From contig NZ_BMSY01000006.1 in assembly GCF_014649395.1 (NCBI RefSeq), positions 124,001 to 188,000 of the forward strand: a DNA stretch of 64,000 nucleotides, given 5' to 3'. The first letter of the stretch is position 1. The number at the start of each line of letters is the position of its first letter. The position numbers and the translations under genes are program-made. This document shows, one piece after another, positions 32,850-41,695 of the stretch. The DNA is from Streptomyces aureoverticillatus (lineage in GTDB: Bacteria > Actinomycetota > Actinomycetes > Streptomycetales > Streptomycetaceae). The notes beneath the pieces are model-generated. The model saw only the letters and a list, made by a program, of their open reading frames with translations. It had not been told where the DNA came from and made no database searches.

Positions 32850-33764
32850 GTGCTGCGAGAAGTGACGGCTGTCCGATATCTGGAACCCCTGCGGGCGGGC
32901 GGCTCCGTGCCCGGAATCGTCGAGGCCGACGACCTCGGGACGTACGTCCTGAAGTTCACCGGCTCCGCGCAGGGCCGCAAGGCGCTGGTCGCCGAGATCA
33001 TCGTCGGCGAGCTGGCCCGCCGCCTCGGCCTGCGCGTGCCCGAGCTGGTGCTCGCGCACTTCGACCCGGCCGTCGGCGCGCACGAGCCGCACCAGGAGGT
33101 CCAGGACCTGCTGCGCCGGAGCGCGGGCCTGAACCTGGGCATGGACTATCTGCCGGGCGCGGCCGACTTCACCCCGGAATCCGACCTGGACGTCGATCCG
33201 CTGGAAGCGGGCAAGGTGGTCTGGCTCGACGCCCTCACCGCGAACGTCGACCGCACCGTGCACAGCTCGAACCTGATGGTCTGGCCGACGTTCGGCACCC
33301 GCGAGCCGCGCCTGTGGCTCATCGACCACGGCGCGGCCCTCGTCTTCCACCACCGCTGGGACGCCTCGTCCGTCCTCGCCACCGCCGAGAAGGCTTACGA
33401 CTTCCGCCAGCACGCCCTGGGCCGCTACGGCCCGGACACCGCGGCGGCCGACGCGGAACTGGCGCCTCGCGTGACCGAGGACCTCCTCCACGAGATCGCC
33501 GCCGAGATCCCCGACGCCTGGCTCGCCGACGAGCCCGGCTTCGCGTCCCCCGCCGAACTCCGCGAGGCCTACGTCACCTTCCTCGCCGCCCGCGCCCGCG
33601 CCTCCGCCACCTGGCTCCCCACCGACTTCCCCTCCCGCGCCCAACTCGCCGCCGAGGACGCGCTGCGCGCCCAGGCCACCGAGGCGGGCCGCCCGGCCTG
33701 GCTGAAACGCGTCCCGAACCTGCACGGCAAGCCCGACCCGCGCCCCGCGAAGAGGTACCCATGA
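32850..33764 (+). CDS. HipA-family kinase-like protein
   Basis: 304 aa. Resembles the HipA-like kinase family (PF20613 type): GTYVLKFTGSAQGRKALVAE, VVWLDALTANVDRTVHSSNLMVW (catalytic loop with D and N residues), LWLIDHGAALVFHHRWD (Asp of the DFG-equivalent). No HipB-type antitoxin is next to it. GTG 32850, preceded by a G-rich stretch, is the most reasonable start; its frame back to 32790 overlaps the divergent promoter. ATGA overlap with the SelW gene. Substrate unknown. Confidence 0.8.
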   Translation: MLREVTAVRYLEPLRAGGSVPGIVEADDLGTYVLKFTGSAQGRKALVAEIIVGELARRLGLRVPELVLAHFDPAVGAHEPHQEVQDLLRRSAGLNLGMDYLPGAADFTPESDLDVDPLEAGKVVWLDALTANVDRTVHSSNLMVWPTFGTREPRLWLIDHGAALVFHHRWDASSVLATAEKAYDFRQHALGRYGPDTAAADAELAPRVTEDLLHEIAAEIPDAWLADEPGFASPAELREAYVTFLAARARASATWLPTDFPSRAQLAAEDALRAQATEAGRPAWLKRVPNLHGKPDPRPAKRYP

Positions 33765-34078
33765 GCCACCCCGACGACATGACGCACCCCGCCGAGCCCG
33801 ACGCCGCCGAGACGCACCGCGTCGAGATCGAGTACTGCACCCAGTGCCGCTGGCTGCCCCGCGCGGCGTGGCTCGCGCAGGAACTCCTGACGACCTTCGA
33901 GACGGAGCTCGACGAACTGGCCCTCAAGCCCGGCACCGGCGGCGTCTTCGTCGTACGCGTCGACGGCGAGCCGGTGTGGGACCGTAAGGAGCAGGGCTTC
34001 CCGGAGCCGACGGCCGTCAAGCGCCTGGTGCGCGACGTCGTGGCGCCGGGCCGGAGTCTCGGCCACTCGGAGAGGTAG
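33761..34078 (+). CDS. SelT/SelW/SelH (Rdx) family thioredoxin-like protein
   Basis: 105 aa. Core motif EIEYCTQCRWLPRA with Cys26 and Cys29 (the CXXC site where animals carry selenocysteine), followed by LLTTFETELDELALKPGTGGVFVVRVDGEPVWD. Redox-active thioredoxin fold in the cytoplasm. ATG 33761 overlaps the stop of the HipA-like gene (ATGA), so it is translationally coupled to it. The pairing of a SelW-like protein with a HipA-like kinase is noted separately. Confidence 0.88.
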   Translation: MSHPDDMTHPAEPDAAETHRVEIEYCTQCRWLPRAAWLAQELLTTFETELDELALKPGTGGVFVVRVDGEPVWDRKEQGFPEPTAVKRLVRDVVAPGRSLGHSER

Positions 34079-34092
34079 CGAGCGGCGGCGCC

Positions 34093-34995
34093 GTGCGGGT
34101 CCTGCGGACCGGGGTCTCGGCTCTGCCCGTGCGGCTCATGAGCGCGGCGGACCCCCCTCCGGCCGGCGTGAGCTGGATGCCGGACGGCGACCTCCTGGCC
34201 GTCTCGTTCAAGGACCGGGTGGAGCTCTGGGACGCGACGCGAAGGACCCGTACCGCTCGGCTCGACCCGGTCTCGAATGTGCCCGCGATCTGTGCGTGGT
34301 CCCCGGACGGCACGGCACTCGCGACGCTGGGCCGGGACTTCTGGCTGCACGAGCCCGATCGCGTCGAGGTGTGGGACCCCGCGACGGGAGCCCGCGGCGC
34401 CGTCATGGACGCCGACGACCGGTTGTGCGGCGCACTGGCGTGGAGTCCCGGCGGCACCGCCCTCGCGGGAGTGACGAAGGACGGAGCGCTGACCGTCTGG
34501 AACCCGCGCACAGGTGACCGGACGGCCACGGTCGCCACGGCCACCGGCACGGTGTCCGCGATGTGCTGGTCACCGGACGGCCGGGCGGTCGCCCTGCTGG
34601 GGCAGGACTCGCGTATGAGCGTCCACGAGGTCGCCTCCGGCGACGAACTCGTGCGTACCGTCCGGGGCGGCGACGGCGGCGCGAACCTGGCCTGGTCGCC
34701 CGACGGTCGCCACCTGGCGACCACCGGAATCCACTGGGTGCGGTTCTGGGAGGCCGCCACGGGGGAGTGCCTGGCGGTGGCGCGGATGGACGCCGTCATG
34801 GCGCTCGACGCCCGCTGGCTCGACAGCCGTCGCTTCGCGGTGACGGGCGAGAACCACGTCCGGTCCGTGTGGACGCTGCCCGAGCGCCCCGACGCGGTCA
34901 CCTGTGCCTCTCTCCTGGACGCCGTGGGCGACGGACTGCGCGCCCTGACCGCCGAGGAGCGCAGGCGGTTCGGCCTGCCCGTGGACGAGGGCTGA
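34093..34995 (+). CDS. Stand-alone WD40-repeat protein
   Basis: 300 aa. Six to seven WD40-like repeats of the same AWSPDG...VWD type as the STAND protein at 14710 (CAWSPDGTALATLGRD, LAWSPGGTALAGVTKDGALTVWN, CWSPDGRAVALLGQD, LAWSPDGRHLATT). The C-terminus LTAEERRRFGLP matches the end of that STAND protein (LTDEERRSLLLP). No NTPase part. GTG 34093 is 14 bp after the SelW stop, so it is probably third in the HipA-SelW operon. It would act as a binding platform. Confidence 0.78.
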   Translation: MRVLRTGVSALPVRLMSAADPPPAGVSWMPDGDLLAVSFKDRVELWDATRRTRTARLDPVSNVPAICAWSPDGTALATLGRDFWLHEPDRVEVWDPATGARGAVMDADDRLCGALAWSPGGTALAGVTKDGALTVWNPRTGDRTATVATATGTVSAMCWSPDGRAVALLGQDSRMSVHEVASGDELVRTVRGGDGGANLAWSPDGRHLATTGIHWVRFWEAATGECLAVARMDAVMALDARWLDSRRFAVTGENHVRSVWTLPERPDAVTCASLLDAVGDGLRALTAEERRRFGLPVDEG

Positions 34996-35105
34996 CGATT
35001 GGACGAGGGCTGACGACACCGCCCCCGGCGCCGAACGGCACCGGGGGCGGCATCGACGTACGCATCGACGTACAAGACGCCTACGAGATCAGCACGACGC
35101 CGGGG

Positions 35106-36737
35106 TCAGCGCAGCCGCTCGTACGCCGGCAGCGTCAGGAAGTCCGCGTAGTCCGCGTCCAGGGAAACCTGGAGCAGCAGATCGTGCGCCTCCGTCCACT
35201 TGCCCGCCGCGAAGGCGTCCTCGCCGATCTCCGCGCGGATGGCGGCGAGTTCGGCGGCGGCGACCTCGCGGACGAGGTCGGCCGTGGCGAGCCGACCGTC
35301 CTCGAAGACGACGCCCGCGTTGATCCACTGCCAGATCTGGGAGCGGGAGATCTCCGCGGTGGCCGCGTCCTCCATGAGGTTGAAGATGGCGACGGCGCCG
35401 AGGCCGCGCAGCCAGGCCTCGATGTAGCGGATGCCGACCTGGACGGCGTTGACGAGGCCGTCGTAGGTGGGCTTCGCGTCCAGGGAGTCGATGGCGATCA
35501 GGTCGCCGGGGGCCACGGAGACGTCCTCGCGCAGACGGTCCTTCTGGTTCGGCCTGTCGCCGAGGACCTTGTCGAAGGACTCCATGGCGATCGGCACCAG
35601 GTCGGGGTGGGCGACCCAGGAGCCGTCGAAGCCGTCGCCCGCCTCGCGGTCCTTGTCGGCCTTGACCTTCTCGAAGGCGACCTTGTTGACCTCCTCGTCG
35701 CGGCGGGACGGGATGAACGCCGCCATGCCGCCGATCGCGTGCGCGCCCCGCTTGTGGCAGGTGCGGACGAGGAGTTCGGTGTACGCGCGCATGAAGGGCG
35801 CCGTCATCGTGACCGCGTTGCGGTCCGGCAGGACGAACTTGGCGCCGCCGTCACGGAAGTTCTTGACGATCGAGAAGAGGTAGTCCCAGCGGCCCGCGTT
35901 CAACCCCGAGGCGTGGTCGCGGAGTTCGTAGAGGATCTCCTCCATCTCGTACGCGGCCGTGATCGTCTCGATGAGGACCGTGGCGCGGACCGTGCCCTGG
36001 GGGATGCCGACGTAGTCCTGGGCGAAGACGAAGACGTCGTTCCACAGGCGGGCCTCCAGGTGCGACTCCGTCTTCGGGAGGTAGAAGTACGGGCCCTTGC
36101 CGAGGTCGAGCAGGCGCTCCGCGTTGTGGAAGAAGTACAGGCCGAAGTCGACGAGCGCGCCCGGGACCGGGCGGCCCTCCTCGTCGGTCAGGTGACGCTC
36201 GTTCAGGTGCCAGCCGCGCGGCCGCATCACGACGGTGGCGAGTTCGCCCGCGTCCTTCAGGGCGTACGACTTGCCGGTGCGCTCGTCCGTGAAGTCGATG
36301 CGGCGCTCATAGGCGTCGGTGAGGTTGAGCTGGCCGAGGATCACGTTCTCCCACGTGGGGGCCGAGGCGTCCTCGAAGTCGGCGAGCCAGACCTTCGCAC
36401 CGGAGTTGAGCGCGTTGATCGTCATCTTGCGGTCGGTGGGGCCGGTGATCTCCACCCGGCGGTCGTTCAGGGCGGCCGGGGCGGGGGCCACCTTCCAGGA
36501 GTCGTCCGCGCGGATCGCGGCGGTCTCCGGGAGGAAGTCCAGGGTCGAGGTGCGGGCACTCGCCGAGAATTCGGCGCGGCGCTCCGCGCGGCGGGTGAGG
36601 AGCTCGTCACGCCGGGGCGTGAACCGCCGGTGCAGCTCGGCCACGAAGGCGAGGGCCGCGGGGGTGAGGACCTCTTCCTGCCGGGGCAGGGGCTCGGCGT
36701 CGACGATGGCCAGCGGGGACGGCGCTGGTGCGGACAT
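35106..36737 (-). CDS. aceB: Malate synthase A
   Basis: 543 aa, standard length. Condenses glyoxylate with acetyl-CoA. Conserved stretches: LADFEDASAPTWENV, VVMRPRGWHLNERH, RATVLIETITAAYEMEEILYELRDHASGLNAGRWDYLFS with catalytic Arg/Glu/Asp, and HAIGGMAAFIPSRRD. Ends DFLTLPAYERL. Streptomyces aceB1 belongs to the AllR regulon, using glyoxylate from allantoin breakdown; the TTCC-N7-GGAA palindrome at 36891 supports that here. ATG 36737 follows GGAAG. No isocitrate lyase gene is next to it. Confidence 0.96.
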   Translation of the reverse strand: MSAPAPSPLAIVDAEPLPRQEEVLTPAALAFVAELHRRFTPRRDELLTRRAERRAEFSASARTSTLDFLPETAAIRADDSWKVAPAPAALNDRRVEITGPTDRKMTINALNSGAKVWLADFEDASAPTWENVILGQLNLTDAYERRIDFTDERTGKSYALKDAGELATVVMRPRGWHLNERHLTDEEGRPVPGALVDFGLYFFHNAERLLDLGKGPYFYLPKTESHLEARLWNDVFVFAQDYVGIPQGTVRATVLIETITAAYEMEEILYELRDHASGLNAGRWDYLFSIVKNFRDGGAKFVLPDRNAVTMTAPFMRAYTELLVRTCHKRGAHAIGGMAAFIPSRRDEEVNKVAFEKVKADKDREAGDGFDGSWVAHPDLVPIAMESFDKVLGDRPNQKDRLREDVSVAPGDLIAIDSLDAKPTYDGLVNAVQVGIRYIEAWLRGLGAVAIFNLMEDAATAEISRSQIWQWINAGVVFEDGRLATADLVREVAAAELAAIRAEIGEDAFAAGKWTEAHDLLLQVSLDADYADFLTLPAYERLR

Positions 36738-36890
36738 GAGCTGTCACTTCCTTCAGCGAGCTTGCATCACGGACGGTGCGGCTCCCCGCGGCCGCCGGGC
36801 CGGTCGCCACGGCACTCGGTGCCGCGGGGCCGGGATACGGCTGCGGGCGCCGTCCACCGGGTCGGGCGCTTCTGAGCAGTGGATACTAGT

Positions 36891-36905
36891 TTCCTCATAG
36901 TGGAA
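36891..36905. promoter_or_regulatory. AllR-like operator upstream of aceB
   Basis: TTCCTCATAGTGGAA, TTCC-N7-GGAA, matching the palindromes at 41696 and 41770 in the allB promoter. Located 154 bp upstream of the aceB start. Confidence 0.65.
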
Positions 36906-36990
36906 GTTCAATGGTTTGTTGATATCGAGATTCTCCCCGTCGACAGAACATGGCGCTGAGTGCCATGCCCGTCACTCCAAGTGGAGCAGC

Positions 36991-37614
36991 TCACTCCAGT
37001 CGCTCCAAGTCGGAGAACGTGTCGATGTCGTACGGCTCGGCCACGTCGCCGCACTCGACGGCCGTGACGGCGGCGGCGTGCTGCCTCAGATAGGCGCGGG
37101 CCCCGCGGTCGCCCGTCGCGCTCGCCGCGATGCCGTCCCAGTGGTCGGCGCCGAACAGTACGGGATGGCCGCGCTCGCCCGCGTACGTCGCCGCCGCGAG
37201 CGTCCCCGGGGAGCGGTACGCGGCCAGCACCCGCGCCACCGCCTCCGCGCCGATGCCCGGCTGGTCCACCAGGCACACCAGCGCCGCGCCCGCGCCCGTC
37301 CCGCGCAGCGACGCCAGGCCCGCCCGCAGCGAGGACCCCATGCCCTCGCGCCAGTCCGGGTTGTCCACGAGCACGCACCCGGGCAGCGCCGCCCGCTCCC
37401 GTACGACATCGGCGGTGGCCCCGAGCACGACGTGCACGCGGCCGCACCCGCCGTCCTGCAGTGCCCGCGCCGCACGCTCCACGAACAGCTCGCCGTGATG
37501 CTCCAGAAGGGCCTTCGGGCACCCGCCGAGGCGCCGCCCGCCACCCGCGGCCAGGAGCAGCCCGACGACCTCGGAGGGGGCGGTGGGGACGGAAGGTGAC
37601 AGTGATTCGGTCAT
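36991..37614 (-). CDS. MobA-like nucleotidyltransferase (molybdenum cofactor cytidylyltransferase type)
   Basis: 207 aa. Nucleotidyltransferase fold: GLLLAAGGGRRLGGCPKALL (about 17-36) is the NTP-binding loop; VHVVLGATADVV, DNPDWREGMGSSLRAGLAS and LVCLVDQPG with metal-binding Asp complete it. MocA/MobA-like enzymes make the cytosine dinucleotide form of molybdopterin used by xanthine dehydrogenase, which fits the nearby allantoin genes, but no xdh gene is visible. GTG/ATG: starts MTESLSP at ATG 37614. Confidence 0.86.
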   Translation of the reverse strand: MTESLSPSVPTAPSEVVGLLLAAGGGRRLGGCPKALLEHHGELFVERAARALQDGGCGRVHVVLGATADVVRERAALPGCVLVDNPDWREGMGSSLRAGLASLRGTGAGAALVCLVDQPGIGAEAVARVLAAYRSPGTLAAATYAGERGHPVLFGADHWDGIAASATGDRGARAYLRQHAAAVTAVECGDVAEPYDIDTFSDLERLE

Positions 37615-37795
37615 GACTCTTGCTTACCGCATGGGATCTGGGGACCCTGTTCCGGCCGGGGGCGTGGCCGAAAGTGGCGCCCGCGTCGCCGCGTGGCCCC
37701 ACCGCGCCCGCGCCCCTCAGGTGTCCGGCCGCCGCGGCGGGTCCGCCCGGGCCCGCCCGCGTACAGGCGCACAACGACGTGCGAGGGGGAGAGCT

Positions 37796-38149
37796 GTGTT
37801 GCGGAGCGTAGGGCCGAGAGCGGTGACAGGGAGCTTCGAGGATCCGCGGGTGACGGAACTGCGGGCGGCCGTGTCCCGGCTGCGCCGCCAACTGGCCGCG
37901 TTTCCGGGGGAGTTCCCCGACCGGGCGATAGCGGAGGACGAGTTAGCGGCACTCGCCGCGATGGCCGCGACGGGCGCGCCCGAGCCCCGCCGGCTGCGCC
38001 GCTCCCTGCTGCTCGTGGCGAGTTCGATCGGCTCGGTCAGTGCCCTGACCGGTGCCCTCGCGGGAGTCCGGGGAGCGGTCGAGATGTTCGGCGAGGCCGG
38101 GGAGTCCGGGGAGGCCGGAGACTCCGGGAAGCCGCCGCATCCGGGGTGA
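37796..38149 (+). CDS. DUF5955 family protein
   Basis: 117 aa. Starts GTG 37796 after GGGGGA. The frame gives RVTELRAAVSRLRRQLAAFP, an amphipathic helical stretch, and SLLLVASSIGSVSALTGALAGVRGAV, one hydrophobic segment, ending in a Gly/Glu/Ser-rich tail. DUF5955 proteins are found across Streptomyces next to trypsin-like peptidase or effector-associated (nSTAND/EAD) genes; function unknown. TTA codon at 37943-37945 (residue 50) makes it bldA-dependent. The gene's 3' end is inside a strong hairpin. Confidence 0.72.
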   Translation: MLRSVGPRAVTGSFEDPRVTELRAAVSRLRRQLAAFPGEFPDRAIAEDELAALAAMAATGAPEPRRLRRSLLLVASSIGSVSALTGALAGVRGAVEMFGEAGESGEAGDSGKPPHPG

Positions 38150-38162
38150 TGCGGCGGCTTCC
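38127..38162. terminator. Strong hairpin terminator overlapping the DUF5955 stop
   Basis: Perfect 15-bp stem (38127-38141 with 38148-38162) and 6-nt loop. The TGA stop (38147-38149) lies at the loop/right-arm boundary. Confidence 0.75.
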
Positions 38163-38255
38163 GTGCGTGCGGGGGCCGGGCGGCCTCCGGGCGCGGGTCC
38201 GGCAGTCGGGTGGTTTCCGGGCGGCGGGCCCGCGCGGGCGGCGGCAGGGGCGGAG

Positions 38256-39749
38256 TCAGGCCACCCAGTCGCCGTGGCGCGGGTCGGCGCCGTCCGCCGC
38301 GTCCGGGCCGGAGGCGAGCGCGGCGGCGAGGCGGGCGGCCGCCTCCTCGTACAGCTCCGGCGCCAGCGTGAACGGAATGCGCAGCCGGTGCTCATGGGTG
38401 CCGGGGTCCGCGCCGAAGCGGGAGCCGCCCTCGATGCGGACGCCGTGCCCGAGCGCCGCCCGCGCCAGCGAGGAGGCGATGGGCGCGCCCAGGTCGATCC
38501 AGAGGGACAGCCCGCCCGGCGGCAACTGCCAGCGCCACTCGGGGAGTTGACGGGTGAACGCGGCGGCGAGCGCGTCGCGGGACGCCCGCAGCCGCGGCAG
38601 CCGCTCGCGCAGCACCTCGTCGATGCCGCCCATCAGATGCAACGCCACCAGCTGCTCCAGGACCGGCGTCGCTATGTCCGTCGGAACGCGCGCCATGGCC
38701 AGCTCCGTGATCAGCCGTGACCCCGCCCGCACCCAGCCGATCCGCAGCCCGCCCCAGTGCGACTTGCTCAACGAGCCCACGGTGACGACCTGTTCGGCCA
38801 CCCCGTGCGGCGCGAGCGACGCGAACGGCGGGGGCGGCGGCACGTCCAGGGCGATGTCCGCGATCGTCTCGTCGATCAGCAGCCAGGTGCCGGTGGCGCG
38901 CGCCGTCTCCAGGATCCGCACCCGCTGCTCACGCTCCATCAGGGCGCCTGTCGGGTTCTGGAAGTCCGGTACGAGATAGGCGATGCGCGGCGCGGCCTGC
39001 CGCAGCGTCGACTCGATCAGAGCGGTGTCCCAGCCCGCGTCCGTGACCGGCACGGGCGCCGCGCGCAGGCCCGCGCGGCGGATGGCGTCCAGGGCGTTGG
39101 GGTACGAGGGGTTCTCCACCAGGACGCGTTCGCCCGGCCGGCCGAGCAGGGACAGGACGAGGGAGATCGCGTGCTGCGCGCCCGTGGTGATCAGGATCTG
39201 GTCGGGCAGCGTCGGAAGCCCGCGGCGCGTGAACCGCTCCGCCACCGCCTCCCTCAACTCCGGGATGCCGTACGGGTGGTAGCCCGCCGTAGGGGCGTGC
39301 GCGGGCAGCTGTGCGGCGGCGGCCGCGACCGCGTCGCCGAGCTCGGCGGCGGGGGCGGCGGGCGCGGCGATCGCGAGGTCCAGCGTGCCGTCCGCCGTGC
39401 CGCCCGCCATGCCCGGCGCGAACGCCGTCACGTTCGCCGGGCGGCGCCCCTCCGGCAGCTCCGTCCAGGTGCTCGCGCCCCGGCGGCTGGCCGCGAACCC
39501 GCTGTCGCGCAGCAGGTCGTACGCCGCCGTGACCGTGGCCCGGCTGACACCGAGTGCCGACGCCAGCTCGCGCTCCGCCGGCAGCCGGGTGTGCAGCGGG
39601 ACGCGGCCGTCGAGCAGCAGCGCCCGGATCGCCTGGGCCAGCGCCCGGTACCCCGGCCGCTCCCCGGCCGCCGCACCGGTCACCAGCTCGGCGAGCCGAC
39701 TGCCCCCGAGCCGCCTGTCCACGGAATGGACCACTCGTACGTCTGCCAT
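38256..39749 (-). CDS. MocR/PdxR-type GntR-aminotransferase fusion regulator
   Basis: 497 aa. N-terminal GntR winged helix (about 35-100: ALAQAIRALLLDGRVPLHTRLPAERELASALGVSRATVTAAYD) fused to a class-I aminotransferase-like domain with PLP lysine in VGSLSKSHWGGLRIGW (about 325-340) and NPTGALMEREQR. MocR regulators use PLP as sensor of vitamin B6 or amino-acid metabolites. ATG 39749. The neighbouring divergent gene is a UspA protein rather than the usual YczE-type membrane partner, so the target is unclear. Confidence 0.88.
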   Translation of the reverse strand: MADVRVVHSVDRRLGGSRLAELVTGAAAGERPGYRALAQAIRALLLDGRVPLHTRLPAERELASALGVSRATVTAAYDLLRDSGFAASRRGASTWTELPEGRRPANVTAFAPGMAGGTADGTLDLAIAAPAAPAAELGDAVAAAAAQLPAHAPTAGYHPYGIPELREAVAERFTRRGLPTLPDQILITTGAQHAISLVLSLLGRPGERVLVENPSYPNALDAIRRAGLRAAPVPVTDAGWDTALIESTLRQAAPRIAYLVPDFQNPTGALMEREQRVRILETARATGTWLLIDETIADIALDVPPPPPFASLAPHGVAEQVVTVGSLSKSHWGGLRIGWVRAGSRLITELAMARVPTDIATPVLEQLVALHLMGGIDEVLRERLPRLRASRDALAAAFTRQLPEWRWQLPPGGLSLWIDLGAPIASSLARAALGHGVRIEGGSRFGADPGTHEHRLRIPFTLAPELYEEAAARLAAALASGPDAADGADPRHGDWVA

Positions 39750-39884
39750 GCCAACTCCTGCGTATTGGCCCTGCTGTCCAGGCCAATCAGCGTACAGACT
39801 CGGCGGTGTCGGTGATCTTGGGGGTGCTTTGGCCTAGGAGTGGTCGGGCTGGGATGCCGGGGGAGACGTGAGGAGGAGGCAGGC

Positions 39885-40526
39885 ATGGACGGCAGGGACG
39901 GCTGGGACGGCATGGGGGGCCTGGAGGGCTTGGAGGGTTTGGGGGCGGAGGGGCGCGTCGTCGTCGGGGTCAGTGGGGCTGATGGGTCCGGTGGATCCGG
40001 TGGGTCCGGCGGGGTCGGTGGGCGCGGTGGCTCGGGGGCGAGTCTCGCGGCGCTGCGGGCCGGGGCGCGGCTGGCGCGGCGGGACGGGCGGCGGCTGGTC
40101 GTCGTCCTCGCCTGGGAGCCGCCCGAGGGCGAGGCCCTCTACCTGCGGCGGCCCGATCCGGAGTGGGCCCGGTACTGGGAGCGGGACGCCTGGGGGCGGC
40201 TCGACGCGGCGTTCGACGCGGTGTTCGGGGGCGTGCCGGTGGGGGTGGAGGTCGAGCGGCGGGTGGTGCGGGGGCCTGCGGGGCGGGTGTTGTGCGGGGT
40301 GGCCTCGCGGCCTGCGGATGTGTTGGTGGTCGGTGCTCGGGGTGGGCGGCGGTGGCGGGGGCGGGTGCGGCGGTATGTCGACGCCCACGCGGTGGGGGCG
40401 GTGCTGGTGGTGCCCGTGGTGGGGGTTTCGCGGGGGGTGCGGAGGGCTTTGCGGCGGGTGACGGTGGCGGATGTGGTGGGTGGTGGTTCCCTGCGGGGCT
40501 TTCCCCAGTCCCGCCCCTTCCCGTAA
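39885..40526 (+). CDS. UspA universal stress protein with glycine-rich insert; 3' end inside a repeat
   Basis: 213 aa from ATG 39885 (GAGGAGG 5 nt upstream). After a Gly/Asp/Glu-rich N-terminus and a GSGGSGGSGGVGG stretch, the Usp fold follows: VVVGVSGADGSG, ASLAALRAGARLARRDGRRLVVVLAW, and ADVLVVGARGGRRWRGRVRRYVDAHAVGAVLVVPV with the ATP-binding G-x-R-G-G pattern. The final about 15 residues (GGGSLRGFPQSRPFP) and the stop codon are encoded by intergenic repeat R2. The original stop was probably lost by repeat insertion. Confidence 0.78.
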   Translation: MDGRDGWDGMGGLEGLEGLGAEGRVVVGVSGADGSGGSGGSGGVGGRGGSGASLAALRAGARLARRDGRRLVVVLAWEPPEGEALYLRRPDPEWARYWERDAWGRLDAAFDAVFGGVPVGVEVERRVVRGPAGRVLCGVASRPADVLVVGARGGRRWRGRVRRYVDAHAVGAVLVVPVVGVSRGVRRALRRVTVADVVGGGSLRGFPQSRPFP

Positions 40527-40693
40527 CCAGGGGGCTGCCGCCCCCTGGACCCCCGCTATCGGCGCTCCGCGCCTCGTCCTCAAACGCCGGACGGGCTAAA
40601 ACCCGGCCGCGAAGCGGCGATGAAAAGGGCGGGCGGGTGGGGGAAATAGCCCCTCCGGCGTTTGAGGAGCGGGGGTTCGGGGGCGGTGCCCCC
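40490..40693. repeat. Intergenic repeat family R2: inverted double copy overlapping UspA end
   Basis: CCCCAGTCCCGCCCCTTCCC, CCTCAAACGCCGGACGGGCT, then CCCCTCCGGCGTTTGAGGAG in reverse. The TAA in CCGTAACC serves as the UspA stop codon. Also ends in the allR gene's 3' end. Confidence 0.8.
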
Positions 40694-41502
40694 TACGCCG
40701 ACGGGGCCGACGTCGCCAAGGCCTCGGAGAGCTCCGCGGCCACCTGCTGCAGCACAGGCACGATCTTCTCCGTGGCGGCCTCCGTCACGCGCCCCGCCGG
40801 CCCGGAGATGGAGATGGCCGCCGCGGTGGGGGAGTCGGGCACCGGCACGGCAAGGCACCGCACGCCGATTTCCTGCTCGTTGTCGTCGACGGCGTACCCC
40901 GCACGACGGACCTCTTCGAGCGCGTCGAGAAAGCCGTCGGGCGTGGTGATGGTCTTCTCCGTGGCGGCGGGCATGCCGGTACGGGCGAGCAACGCCCGCA
41001 CCTCCTCGGCCGGGGTGTGCGCGAGCAGCGCCTTGCCGACGCCGGTGGAGTGCGGCAGGACCCGCCGCCCCACCTCGGTGAACATCCGCATGGAGTGCTT
41101 GGACGGCACCTGGGCCACGTACACGATCTCGTCGCCGTCGAGCAGCGCCATGTTCGCGGTCTCGCCGGTCTCCTCGACGAGGCGGGCGAGATAGGGCCGC
41201 GCCCACGTGCCGAGCAGCCGCGACGCGGACTCGCCGAGGCGGATCAGGCGGGGGCCGAGCGCGTACCGGCGGTTGGGCTGCTGGCGTACGTACCCACAGG
41301 CGACGAGGGTGCGCATCAGCCGGTGGATGGTCGGCAGGGGCAGCCCGCTGCTGGCGGACAGCTCGCTCAGGCCGACCTCGCCGCCCGCGTCCGCCATCCG
41401 CTCGAGCAGATCGAAGGCGCGCTCAAGGGACTGGACTCCGCCGCTCGCGGGGGTCGCGGAGGACTTCGCGGCGTCGGTGGTGCTGGCGCTTGACGTCGGC
41501 AC
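40693..41502 (-). CDS. IclR-family regulator of allantoin genes (AllR-like)
   Basis: 269 aa. IclR winged helix at about 20-85 (GVQSLERAFDLLERMADAGG, LSELSASSGLPLPTIHRLMRTL) and the IclR effector-binding domain (LGTWARPYLARLVEETGETANMALLDGDEIVYVAQVPS, PHSTGVGKALLAH, GYAVDDNEQEIGVRCLAVPV). By analogy to S. coelicolor AllR it represses allB, alc and aceB until allantoin products such as glyoxylate or allantoate bind. GTG 41502 follows AAAGGA. Divergent from allB with two palindromes between them. Confidence 0.88.
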   Translation of the reverse strand: MPTSSASTTDAAKSSATPASGGVQSLERAFDLLERMADAGGEVGLSELSASSGLPLPTIHRLMRTLVACGYVRQQPNRRYALGPRLIRLGESASRLLGTWARPYLARLVEETGETANMALLDGDEIVYVAQVPSKHSMRMFTEVGRRVLPHSTGVGKALLAHTPAEEVRALLARTGMPAATEKTITTPDGFLDALEEVRRAGYAVDDNEQEIGVRCLAVPVPDSPTAAAISISGPAGRVTEAATEKIVPVLQQVAAELSEALATSAPSA

Positions 41503-41695
41503 GGCGCGTTCCTTTCAGGGCCTTACGGGAGGGCAGGCAAGGCAGCAGCCTACCGGGCACTTTCCCGGACAGCCCCGCTGCCGGCGTCACGTCGATGCCG
41601 GTCAGTGGGTGTTTGTCCGGTCTTTCGCGCGGGCTCCGGTGCTCCCTTGACGGTCCGCGTTGTACGTAGCTACGTTCTGATGTGCGGAATTCTAA

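Noticed and set aside
41664..41675. ACGTAGCTACGT as a third AllR operator
   Set aside because: It is a perfect palindrome but lacks the TTCC/GGAA half-sites shared by the other three; it could belong to a different regulator.
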